A stretch of DNA of 21,002 nucleotides. It comes from an uncultured Clostridia bacterium. GTDB lineage: Bacteria; Bacillota; Clostridia; Christensenellales; Borkfalkiaceae. The position numbers were made by a program, and so were the translations under genes. Below are positions 7,277-14,046 of this stretch, one piece after another (position 1 is the first letter of the stretch; every line of letters starts with the position of its first letter). The notes beneath the pieces were generated by a model that did not search any database, was not told the origin of the DNA, and saw nothing but the letters and a program-made list of their open reading frames with translations. Where the stretch lies: the NCBI GenBank assembly GCA_947629875.1, contig CANRFK010000010.1:1-21002 (forward strand), in the 5' to 3' direction.

Positions 7277-7330
7277 GAACTTCGTTGTTCGGGATTCTTC
7301 ACCCCCACAAGGGGGGCTCGGAATGACGCG
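7277..7330 (+). repeat. Dispersed repeat copy 3 (short)
   Basis: It carries the same opening (GAACTTCGTTGTTCGGGATT) and ending (GGAATGACGCG) as copy 2, with a different C5/G6 hairpin core of about 20 bases. Confidence 0.8.
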
Positions 7331-7358
7331 GGAGAACAGGCGCGCGGAGGGCGCGGGG

Positions 7359-7416
7359 AAAGATACACTCGGTTGCCGCCCGCGCCAAGGGCGCGGGCGG
7401 CAACCTCGGTATGAGG
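7359..7416 (+). repeat. Conserved-flank, variable-stem element A
   Basis: AAAGATACACTCG leads into a perfect 16-bp stem (7371-7386 with 7390-7405, loop AAG), followed by TCGGTATGAGG. It has the same length and geometry as 9419-9476 but a different stem sequence. A small CCTCC/GGAGG hairpin follows (7422-7439) before the asnB stop. Confidence 0.9.
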
Positions 7417-7458
7417 ACACACCTCCCCGCCACAGGAGGGTAGACCTTTTGCGCGCCG

Positions 7459-9039
7459 CTATTCGCCGCTCTTGCCGTAGTTGGAGAGGACGCGGGCGGA
7501 GGGATCGTTGACGTTGCACCCCTCCCACGATTTGTTGGGCATCCAGAAGTCCGAGATCATCTCGGCTTGCCCGGGATAGTACTTCTCGAAAATTTCACGG
7601 TACAGGAGGGCTTCTTTTGTGAACGGTTCGCGCCAATACGCATAGTGTTTTGCGGTTTTTTCCCAATCGTCGCCGTATTTCTCCTCGGCAAACGCCTTGA
7701 TGTCGTCCACCATGGAGTGCCCTACCGCGTCGGAGAACGCCGCCTTTTCACGGTACAAAATGTCATGCGGGAGCAGGTCGCCCTCGAAGGCGCGGCGCAG
7801 AAGATACTTGCCCATGCCGTAGGTGTTCATCTTGAGGGCGGGGTCGATGCTCATGACGTATTCCACAAAATCGAGGTCGCCGAAGGGCACGCGCGCCTCC
7901 ATGGAGTTGACCGAGATACAGCGGTCGGCGCGCAGAACGTCGTACTCATGCAGTTCGCGCACCCGCTTTTCCGCCTCTTTCTGGAACGCCGCGGCGTTCG
8001 GCGCGAAGTCGGTGTACTTGTAACCGAAGAGTTCATCGGAGACCTCGCCCGTGAGGAGCACACGGACGTCGGTGTTCTCATGAATTTTTTTGCAGAGGAG
8101 GTACATGCCCATGCTCGCGCGGACGGTGGTGATATCGTAGGTGGCGAGGGTCTTCACGACAAATTCGAGGTGGGAGAGCACCTCCTCGCGCGTCATGAAA
8201 AATTCGGTATGCTCGGAGCCGATGTGCTCGGCGACCTCGCGGGCGTATTTTAAGTCGATGGCGTCCTTCTCCATGCCGATGGAGAAGGTGCGGATGGGCT
8301 GCTTTTCCATGCGGGCGGCAATGGCGCAGACGAGCGAACTATCCAATCCACCCGAGAGGAGGAAGCCCACGGGGGCGTCCGAATCCAGCCGTTTTTCCAC
8401 CCCATGTATCAATTTCTCCTTGATGTGCGCACAAATTTCATCGAGGCTGCCCGCGGCGGGAACGCGGAACGAAGCCGCATCGCGGTAGCAAATAAACTTG
8501 CCGCCTTTGTAGTAGTGCCCCGGGGGGAAGGGCAAAATTTTCGCGCACAGCCCCACGAGGTTCTTGGGCTCGCTCGCAAAGGCAATTTTGCCGTCCGCAA
8601 GATACCCGTAGTACAGGGGGCGGATGCCGATGGGGTCGCGCGCGGCGATGTACTCCCCCCTCTCGCCGTCGTAAATGACGCAGGCGAACTCGGCATCGAG
8701 GCGGGCGAACATCTCGGTGCCGTATTTTTCGTAGAGGGGAAGTAAAATTTCGCAGTCGCTCTCCGACTCGAATTCGCAGCCCTCCTCTTCGAGGGCAGAG
8801 CGGACGGCGCGGAAGCCGTACAGCTCGCCGTTGCACACGCAGAAGTTCTTCCCGCGGGCGAAGGGCTGCATGCCCTTGACGGTGAGCCCCATGATGGCGA
8901 GGCGGTGGAAGCCGACGTAGCCCTCCCCCATCTCGGCAAAATTGCTCAAATCGGGCCCACGCGACAGCGTTTGGTAGAACGCCCGCTCGGCCTTCTCCCG
9001 CGGGACATTTTTACTTGTAAGCACAAAAATCGAACACAT
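7459..9039 (-). CDS. asnB: Asparagine synthase, glutamine-hydrolysing
   Basis: The protein has 526 residues, close to E. coli AsnB. The N-terminal class II glutaminase domain starts with the nucleophile Cys2 (MCSIF) and carries GFHRLAIMG, CNGELYGF and RDPIGIRPLYYG. The C-terminal synthetase domain has the ATP pyrophosphatase loop SGGLDSS (229-235), then GEVSDELFGYKY and VNSMEARVPFGD. The enzyme makes asparagine from aspartate, glutamine and ATP. The ATG at 9039 follows GGAGGAAGAT. Upstream lies a complete T-box leader with an asparagine specifier, so expression should rise when tRNA-Asn is uncharged. It neighbours glnN, the glutamine supplier. Confidence 0.97.
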   Translation of the reverse strand: MCSIFVLTSKNVPREKAERAFYQTLSRGPDLSNFAEMGEGYVGFHRLAIMGLTVKGMQPFARGKNFCVCNGELYGFRAVRSALEEEGCEFESESDCEILLPLYEKYGTEMFARLDAEFACVIYDGERGEYIAARDPIGIRPLYYGYLADGKIAFASEPKNLVGLCAKILPFPPGHYYKGGKFICYRDAASFRVPAAGSLDEICAHIKEKLIHGVEKRLDSDAPVGFLLSGGLDSSLVCAIAARMEKQPIRTFSIGMEKDAIDLKYAREVAEHIGSEHTEFFMTREEVLSHLEFVVKTLATYDITTVRASMGMYLLCKKIHENTDVRVLLTGEVSDELFGYKYTDFAPNAAAFQKEAEKRVRELHEYDVLRADRCISVNSMEARVPFGDLDFVEYVMSIDPALKMNTYGMGKYLLRRAFEGDLLPHDILYREKAAFSDAVGHSMVDDIKAFAEEKYGDDWEKTAKHYAYWREPFTKEALLYREIFEKYYPGQAEMISDFWMPNKSWEGCNVNDPSARVLSNYGKSGE

Positions 9040-9059
9040 ATCTTCCTCCCGACGGGACG

Positions 9060-9321
9060 AAAAAAAGCGCCGCCCGTCCTCTTCATCAGGACGGATAGCG
9101 CTGTATCCGCGGTGCCACCTAACTTATTGCCCGAAGGCAATCCCTTTTTTCCCCCGCAAAGGGGCTGCCCCATAACGCAGGGCGGCGGCTCTCCCTACTC
9201 GATCTCTTTCGGGTGGCAGCTCGGAAGTGTTTTTCGCCCGAAGCGTCCTGCGGGGTTCGCACTCTGCCCGCTCACTGAACAAGGCGTTTTTCGGGTTACT
9301 CCTCTTCGTCGTCGCTTTTCT
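9060..9321 (-). promoter_or_regulatory. T-box riboswitch, tRNA-Asn specific, controlling asnB
   Basis: Read on the minus strand, the leader contains the T-box motif AGGTGGCACCGCG (9120-9108). The TGGC in it can pair with GCCA, fitting the G discriminator of tRNA-Asn. The likely specifier loop has AGTA on the 5' side and GAA-A-AAC-A on the 3' side; the AAC codon is at 9231-9229. An ATTGCC/GGCAAT hairpin with a TTCG loop (9126-9141) precedes the T-box. The terminator hairpin runs from 9102 to 9066 and ends in T7, about 20 bases before the asnB start. In this family, uncharged tRNA stabilises the antiterminator. The specifier is inferred from local folding by eye. Confidence 0.93.
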
Positions 9322-9327
9322 GCATTC

Positions 9328-9356
9328 ATTGTATCGCATATTTTTTGCGAAGTCAA
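9328..9356 (-). promoter_or_regulatory. Sigma-A promoter of the T-box-asnB transcript
   Basis: On the minus strand, TTGACT (9351-9356) and TACAAT (9328-9333) are separated by 17 bases. Transcription should start near 9321. Confidence 0.85.
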
Positions 9357-9418
9357 GCGTTTATGCGCACTATTTTATATTTTATGCGGGAGAAATGGGA
9401 AAAGGTGCGAGAATTGGG

Positions 9419-9476
9419 AAAGATACACTCGGCCGCCGCCGTCCGCAACGCGGACGGCGGCGGCCTCGGTATGAGG
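9419..9476 (+). repeat. Conserved-flank, variable-stem element B
   Basis: AAAGATACACTCG, a perfect 16-bp stem (9431-9446 with 9450-9465, loop AAC) and TCGGTATGAGG, 58 bases in all. The flanks are identical to element A at 7359 and the stem arms are different. Confidence 0.9.
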
Positions 9477-9572
9477 AGACGAGATGAAATGCGGGCGAGG
9501 CAGTATGGGGCAGAACCCCCTATTCGCCCCTTGCGGGGACTTCAGCACAAGGCACGCATGGCGCCCCGAGAG

Positions 9573-9736
9573 GAGGAAGCAAGCCCCACCCCCCCCCTAC
9601 CCCCCTCCCGAGGAGGGGGCGAGAGAGTGGCTCCCGAGGGGAGGCGAAAGAGAGGCGCCCCGAGGGGAGGAAGCAAGCCCCACCCCCCTACCCCCCTCCC
9701 GAGGAGGGGGCGAGAGAGGCTCCCGAGGGGAGGCGA
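9573..9736 (+). repeat. Tandem duplication of a C-rich hairpin module
   Basis: Two copies, 9573-9647 (75 bases) and 9667-9736 (70 bases), differ only by the length of a C run and two bases. Each contains CCCCCTCC...GGAGGGGG and GCTCCCGAGGGGAGGCGA. Related single modules are at 3709-3745 and 7191-7270. The stretch 9477-9572 before it holds nothing recognisable. Confidence 0.85.
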
Positions 9737-9742
9737 GGTGAT

Positions 9743-9809
9743 AAGATACACTCGCCCCACGCCCGCCGCGCCCTTGTGGAGCGCGGCGGGTGTGGGGCTC
9801 GGTATGAGG
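9743..9809 (+). repeat. Conserved-flank, variable-stem element C
   Basis: AAGATACACTCG, an 18-bp stem with one G-T wobble (9754-9771 with 9781-9798, nine-base loop), then TCGGTATGAGG. A third unrelated stem sequence sits between the same flanks. Confidence 0.9.
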
Positions 9810-9812
9810 GCT

Positions 9813-9997
9813 GGACTTCGTACTTCGGGATTCTTCGCCGTGCTACTTCGCCTACGGCTACTGCGCGGCTGTGCCGCTTGTGCCGCCCTTGGTCGAAAAT
9901 GGTGCGGGCGGGGCGTGCCGCGCTTAGTAGACGAATAGTGCGGGCGGGGCGTGCCGCGCTTAGTAGACGAATAGTGCGCGCGGGGCAGAATGACGCG
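9813..9997 (+). repeat. Composite dispersed intergenic repeat, copy 4, with 36-bp tandem unit
   Basis: It opens with GGACTTCGTACTTCGGGATT and closes with GAATGACGCG. Bases 9844-9900 are identical to 2814-2870. A 36-base unit (GTGCGGGCGGGG...GACGAATA) is present twice in tandem at 9902-9937 and 9938-9973, then a partial third copy begins. Another CTCGGTATGAGG follows at 10014-10025, just before the sigK stop. Confidence 0.9.
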
Positions 9998-10029
9998 TAA
10001 CCCACGCGCGGGGCTCGGTATGAGGCGAC

Positions 10030-10731
10030 CTATTCCGAAAAGAAGTCCTCGCGGCGTAAACCTGCGCGGAGTTTTTCGAGAGCGCGCTTTTCGATGCGGG
10101 AGACGTAGGAGCGCGAAATGTTGAGTTTGCGCGCGACCTCCCGCTGGGCGAGGGGCGCATCGCCCGTCAGGGCGTAGCGAAGGCAGATGATGACCGTCTC
10201 GCGCTCGGTGAGAAGTTCCTTGACCGCCTTCAAAAATTTTTCCTGCATGAGGGTGCGCTCCACGCCCGCAAAGACCTTCTCCTCCTTCTCGAAGAGAAGA
10301 TCCATGAGCGTGAGTTCGTTGCCGTCCTTATCGGTGCCCACGGGGTCGGAGAGCGACACGTTGCCGCGGTGCTTCTTGCCCGCGCGGATGAGCATGAGAA
10401 TTTCGTTCTCGATGCACCTTGCGGTGTACGTTGCAAGCCGCGAGCCGTGTCCCTCTTCGTATGTATTGATGGCCTTGATGAGCCCGATGGAGCCCACCGA
10501 GAGCATGTCGTCGGTCTCCGCCGCCCCCGCGTACTTCTTGGCAATGTGCGCGACGAGCCGCATGTTGTGGCGGATGAGTTTTTCCTTCGCTGCGGCGTCG
10601 CCCTCGCGGGCGAGCTTTAAGCACCGCGCCTCCTCCTCGCGGGAGAGCGGTTTGGGGTACGACGTGCCGTCCGACAACGCGCCCGTGAAAAAAAACAGCC
10701 GCCCGAATACGGCATACAAAAGTTGAAGCAT
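10030..10731 (-). CDS. sigK: RNA polymerase sporulation sigma factor SigK (pro-form)
   Basis: The protein has 233 residues (Bacillus pro-SigK about 241). It follows SigK closely: YPKPLSREEE, HNMRLVAHIAKKY, LSVGSIGLIKAINTYEEGHGSRLATYTARCIENEILM, SDPVGTDKDGNELTLMDLL, and the region 4 helix-turn-helix REVARKLNISRSYVSRIEKR. SigK directs late mother-cell transcription in sporulation (coat, cortex). The first about 19 residues (MLQLLYAVFGRLFFFTGAL) are hydrophobic like the Bacillus pro-sequence that SpoIVFB removes, so the product is probably made as a membrane-tethered precursor. The gene is continuous, with no skin-type element inside it. GGAGAA precedes the ATG at 10731, and a SigE-type promoter lies just upstream, fitting the known SigE-to-SigK order. 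Confidence 0.95.
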   Translation of the reverse strand: MLQLLYAVFGRLFFFTGALSDGTSYPKPLSREEEARCLKLAREGDAAAKEKLIRHNMRLVAHIAKKYAGAAETDDMLSVGSIGLIKAINTYEEGHGSRLATYTARCIENEILMLIRAGKKHRGNVSLSDPVGTDKDGNELTLMDLLFEKEEKVFAGVERTLMQEKFLKAVKELLTERETVIICLRYALTGDAPLAQREVARKLNISRSYVSRIEKRALEKLRAGLRREDFFSE

Positions 10732-10748
10732 ATTCTCCTCGCTTCTGT

Positions 10749-10778
10749 ATTGTATGCCGCGGGCGGGTTGTCCTATGA
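10749..10778 (-). promoter_or_regulatory. Probable SigE-dependent promoter of sigK
   Basis: On the minus strand the -10 region is CATACAAT (10756-10749), an exact match to the SigE consensus. A TCATAGG -35-like element (10778-10772) lies 15 bases further upstream. No TTGACA/TATAAT pair is present here. Confidence 0.7.
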
Positions 10779-10798
10779 ACTGCGGAGAAGGCAAAGTG

Positions 10799-10835
10799 CA
10801 GCGCCGCGGGGCGAAGCCCCGCGGCGCTGTTTTTT
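10799..10835 (+). terminator. Strong hairpin with T6 tract between the GH51 gene and sigK
   Basis: A perfect 14-bp stem (10799-10812 with 10816-10829, loop GAA) is followed by T6 on the plus strand. The flanking genes are both on the minus strand, where the hairpin comes 16 bases after the GH51 stop but lacks a T run. It may still end GH51 transcripts; orientation is uncertain. Confidence 0.55.
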
Positions 10836-10851
10836 GCATGTTTCCGATATT

Positions 10852-13134
10852 TTACTTGGTATGGAAGCGGATGGCGGTGACGCTGGCGGGCGCGAGGCGG
10901 AAGCCCGCGACCGACTTCGTGAACCCCGCTGTGTACGTAACGGGCGCAACGGGGGTATCATCCTGCGTATTCACGTCCGCATAGTCGCCCCAAATCTCGG
11001 TGACCGAAGCGATGCCCGTGAGCCGCGTGCCCGAAAGGTCGATATTCAGCCGCACGGGTGTAAAATCGTCGGCGTTGACGATCTTCACGATGTAATCGCC
11101 CGTCGCCTCGTCGACGCTCGCAACGTAGTAGAGCCTGTCGAGCGCGCGCTTTTTGCCCGTGGCGCCCTCGGGTTCGAAGGTGGTGTCCACGCCGCTTGCA
11201 AAGTTCAGTTCGCTGTTGAGTTTCCGCGTGCCCGCGTTCTTCATGAAGAGCTGTTGCACGTAGTAATTGGCGGTGCGGACGAGCTCGGTGTTCGTAAACA
11301 GCATCATATCCACCGCCCAGTGGCGCTGCGACGTATTGACGGGGGCGAACATGGGCGCGTAGGCGGCGAGCTTGACGATATCGCCGTTGCGCTCGAAGCC
11401 CGTCATCGCGGCGGCCTCGGAGAGAGCGGAGAACCAATTGTTGATCTCGTACTTCACGTTGTAGCCCGACATATTGAAGGCATTGTTGGCGGAGTACTCG
11501 CCCACGAACACCTCGTAGCGGTTGGCGCCCTCGCGGGTGTAGTTATCGTACATGTGTGCGTTGAGGAGGAAGTCCACGGGGTTGTTGTAGTAGTGGTGAT
11601 CCTGCACGCCGTATTCGCCGAGGGAAGAGATCTTGCCCGCGTTCATGTAGGCGAGCGCGGCGTCCCGTGCAACGCCCGAGGTGCGGGGCGTGGGGGTAGT
11701 CTTGGAGAAGTCCAAAGTGCCCTCGCAGTGCTCGAGCCGCTGGTGGTTGCCCACGATGAGCTGCACATTGTACTGCTCGCACTTTTCCATGAAGTAGTCG
11801 TCCTCGAGGAACTTCTCGTAGTAATCGGTGAAGTAGTTATCCCACTGCTCGTTGCCGACGCCGAGATAGTTCATCTCGAAGGGCTCTTCGTGCCCCATGG
11901 CGGCGCGAACCGCACCCCATGTCGTTGTTTTGTCGCCCTTGGCGAACTCGATGAGGTCGGCAGCGTCGCGGATGTAATCGGCGATATACTTGCTATGTCT
12001 GCCTTGAAGCGCCGCGCCGTTGGACTGCCCTTGGCAGTTCTTGCCGCAGCTCAAAACGGGCAGTGCGGAGGCGCCGAGGCTATCGCACAGCAAAAAGTAT
12101 TCGTAGAACCCGATGCCGTAGTCCATGAGGAAGTACTCGCCGCCGTTGTTCTCCCACAGATTGACGTTGGCCTCGCGGGTGACATATTCGCCGTACGTCG
12201 TCACTTCCTTGTCGCCGCTCTCGGTGTTGAGAGTGTAGTTGAGGGCGGGCACCTCGTCGTTCCCCGCGTTCGCGCCGTTTGATACCGCGCCGATGGAATT
12301 CTTCCAATCGTACGTCTGGTTGTAATCCTCGCCCTCGGTGATGCACCCGCCGGGGAAGCGGATGAACTTGGGCTCGAGCTCCTTGACGGCGTTGTACAGA
12401 TAATTCTTGATGCCCACCGTGCTATCCGTCGTCTCGAAGGAGACGGCATCGAGGCAGACGGTGGCGGCCGCCGAGAATTTGAGCTGCAACTTGAGCCCCT
12501 CCGCCTTGGTGCCCGTCGCCTTCACGGTGCGCTCGTACTTCTTCCACCCGCCCGAGACGGGAACGGTGACCGTGGCGTAGTCCGTGGAGCCGTCGGTGAC
12601 CGTCACCGTGACCTCCACCGCCGCCGACGACTTCATGAAGGCGGAGAAGATGTAATCCGTGCCCTCCTTCACGGCAATGGGCGCGGGCGTATAGCCGCTG
12701 TTTACGAGCGTGCCGCCCGCCGTCGCCGCGACGGAGGCATAGGAGAGGTGATAACTATTCTGATAGTCCTTGTAGCTCTCACCCATGACGCCGTTTGCAT
12801 CCGTCTTGACGGTGAGGGACGCGCCGCTCGTTGTCCAGCCGTGCTTGCCGTCGGAATATTTCGCGCCCGTGACCTTCTCGAACGAGCCGTTCTTCACCAT
12901 GTTGTCGTCGAGCGCCTGCGAGGCGTAGTTGATGTCCTCCAAGAAGACGCCGAAGAGCTCATCGGAGATGACCCCGTCCGCACTCTCATCGACGCCCGTG
13001 ATCTTGAGCGTGGCCTGCGCATCGTCGAAGGCGGACGCCTCGCGGTCGGGCTTCTCGCCTCCGCCGCAACCCGTTGCGGAGAGCAAGAGCGCAGCGCACA
13101 GAACGCCGCCGAGCAGCGCGATTTTTTTCTTCAT
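10852..13134 (-). CDS. Secreted GH51-type alpha-L-arabinofuranosidase lipoprotein
   Basis: The protein has 760 residues. It starts with a lipoprotein signal (KKK, hydrophobic core, ATGC with Cys23), so it is probably anchored outside the membrane. DELFGVFLEDINYASQ (58-73) is the typical start of the catalytic region. Residues about 75-235 form a beta-rich insert resembling a CenC-like carbohydrate-binding module (NGSFE, aromatic and Thr/Val strands). Then follow FIRFPGGCITEG (258-269), the acid/base Glu429 in GNEQWDNYF and the nucleophile Glu546 in FVGEYS, and a C-terminal beta domain. GH51 enzymes release arabinofuranose from arabinan or arabinoxylan. It lies 29 bases after the membrane-protein gene at 13164 and has a G-rich ribosome site. 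The precise substrate is unknown. Confidence 0.92.
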   Translation of the reverse strand: MKKKIALLGGVLCAALLLSATGCGGGEKPDREASAFDDAQATLKITGVDESADGVISDELFGVFLEDINYASQALDDNMVKNGSFEKVTGAKYSDGKHGWTTSGASLTVKTDANGVMGESYKDYQNSYHLSYASVAATAGGTLVNSGYTPAPIAVKEGTDYIFSAFMKSSAAVEVTVTVTDGSTDYATVTVPVSGGWKKYERTVKATGTKAEGLKLQLKFSAAATVCLDAVSFETTDSTVGIKNYLYNAVKELEPKFIRFPGGCITEGEDYNQTYDWKNSIGAVSNGANAGNDEVPALNYTLNTESGDKEVTTYGEYVTREANVNLWENNGGEYFLMDYGIGFYEYFLLCDSLGASALPVLSCGKNCQGQSNGAALQGRHSKYIADYIRDAADLIEFAKGDKTTTWGAVRAAMGHEEPFEMNYLGVGNEQWDNYFTDYYEKFLEDDYFMEKCEQYNVQLIVGNHQRLEHCEGTLDFSKTTPTPRTSGVARDAALAYMNAGKISSLGEYGVQDHHYYNNPVDFLLNAHMYDNYTREGANRYEVFVGEYSANNAFNMSGYNVKYEINNWFSALSEAAAMTGFERNGDIVKLAAYAPMFAPVNTSQRHWAVDMMLFTNTELVRTANYYVQQLFMKNAGTRKLNSELNFASGVDTTFEPEGATGKKRALDRLYYVASVDEATGDYIVKIVNADDFTPVRLNIDLSGTRLTGIASVTEIWGDYADVNTQDDTPVAPVTYTAGFTKSVAGFRLAPASVTAIRFHTK

Positions 13135-13163
13135 ATCCCCCCCTATTCAGACCGGAACACCGA

Positions 13164-13823
13164 TCAGTTCGTTTCGTTATGTTCGGTCTCTTCCGCGGCG
13201 GGCTGTACGGGCTGTGCTACGGGCTGTACGGGCTGTGCGGGCTGTGCCGATGCGGGAGCGGCCGCCTGCATCGCGGGAACGGGCTGTGCCGTCTGCATCT
13301 TGACCTGATAGCAGATCGACTGGATCTCGGTTGCGATGTTCTTTACGTCGCGGACATAGGGCACCTTGAACTGCTGCCCCGCGCTCGTAGAGAACGTGAG
13401 CGCTGCGTCATAATGCCCGATGATGAGCATGATCAGGTTGGAGTTCCAAAAGCCCGAAGCCGGCGTGACCGTTGCGATCTGGTTGGCGGGGAAGGCGAGG
13501 TAGCCGTTCTGCTTTCCGCACCAAAAGGTGAGCACGCCCCCGTTGCGCGTGATGAGATTTTGGGGGCACCCCGAAAGAATGACGAGCTGGGGAATGTAGA
13601 ACCCCAAGAGCACGCCGCCCAAGATCACGCCGAGCGCAATGAGTATGTAGCCGACCATGGCGGGAACGACGATGTTGGGGAGCGCGAGTACCACGATGCC
13701 CCCGATCAAAAATCCCAGCCCGAAGAGCGCGCCAGAGACGATCCCGATGATGCACATCACGAACACATAGGTGCTCTTTACGGCAACGACGGTGCCCTGT
13801 TGCTGTGTGTTTGTTGTTTGCAT
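13164..13823 (-). CDS. Two-helix membrane protein with a PH-like cytoplasmic part, 219 aa
   Basis: The ATG at 13823 follows AAGGAG; a longer frame to 13877 lacks a site. After a polar MQTTNTQQQG start, two long hydrophobic helices (about 18-47 and 51-78) form a hairpin. The segment about 85-172 (VLTFWCGKQNGYLAFPANQIATV ... ALTFSTSAGQQFKVPYVRDVKNIATEIQ, here given in parts) is strand-rich and resembles bacterial PH domains by pattern only. The tail (173-219) is rich in Gln, Pro and Ala, with QPVQPV repeats encoded by a GGGCTGT(A/G) microrepeat. It heads a transcript with the GH51 gene. Its role is unknown; accessory protein or unrelated neighbour are both possible. Confidence 0.8.
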   Translation of the reverse strand: MQTTNTQQQGTVVAVKSTYVFVMCIIGIVSGALFGLGFLIGGIVVLALPNIVVPAMVGYILIALGVILGGVLLGFYIPQLVILSGCPQNLITRNGGVLTFWCGKQNGYLAFPANQIATVTPASGFWNSNLIMLIIGHYDAALTFSTSAGQQFKVPYVRDVKNIATEIQSICYQVKMQTAQPVPAMQAAAPASAQPAQPVQPVAQPVQPAAEETEHNETN

Positions 13824-13924
13824 GGTTTCTTTCTCCTTTCCTTGATTTGCAGTCCGCCCCGACGGGCAAGGGCGCATTCATGCGGCCTTTTTGCATCGCG
13901 GTTTTTTGCAATTTGATTATTTTC

Positions 13925-13952
13925 ATTATAGCACCCCCCCCCGAATTGTCAA
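13925..13952 (-). promoter_or_regulatory. Promoter of the membrane protein-GH51 operon, with a G9 tract in the spacer
   Basis: On the minus strand, TTGACA (13947-13952) and TATAAT (13925-13930) are separated by 16 bases. The spacer contains nine consecutive G residues (13934-13942). The leader before the 13823 start is about 95 bases long. Confidence 0.8.
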
Positions 13953-13973
13953 GAATATTGCGGAAATTCATGC

Positions 13974-13999
13974 AAAAAACCGCCCCCGAACGGGAGCGG
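13974..13999 (-). terminator. Intrinsic terminator of the fic transcript
   Basis: On the minus strand a stem (13999-13991 with 13988-13980, one mismatch) is followed by T6 (13979-13974). It lies 47 bases past the fic stop codon and just before the next operon's promoter. Confidence 0.8.
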
Positions 14000-14046
14000 C
14001 GCTCTGTGTTTTTATCGATTGATATCTGCGGAGATTTCCGCTTTTT

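Noticed and set aside
4497..7458. Composite transposon around glnN, since palindromes lie on both sides
   Set aside because: The flanking palindromes differ in sequence, no transposase is present, and glnN and asnB look like resident genes with their own promoters.
9573..9985. CRISPR array
   Set aside because: The repeats are few, directly adjacent, of unequal type and without spacers; no cas gene is in the window.
10030..10731. skin-type prophage interruption of sigK
   Set aside because: The frame is continuous from pro-sequence to region 4.
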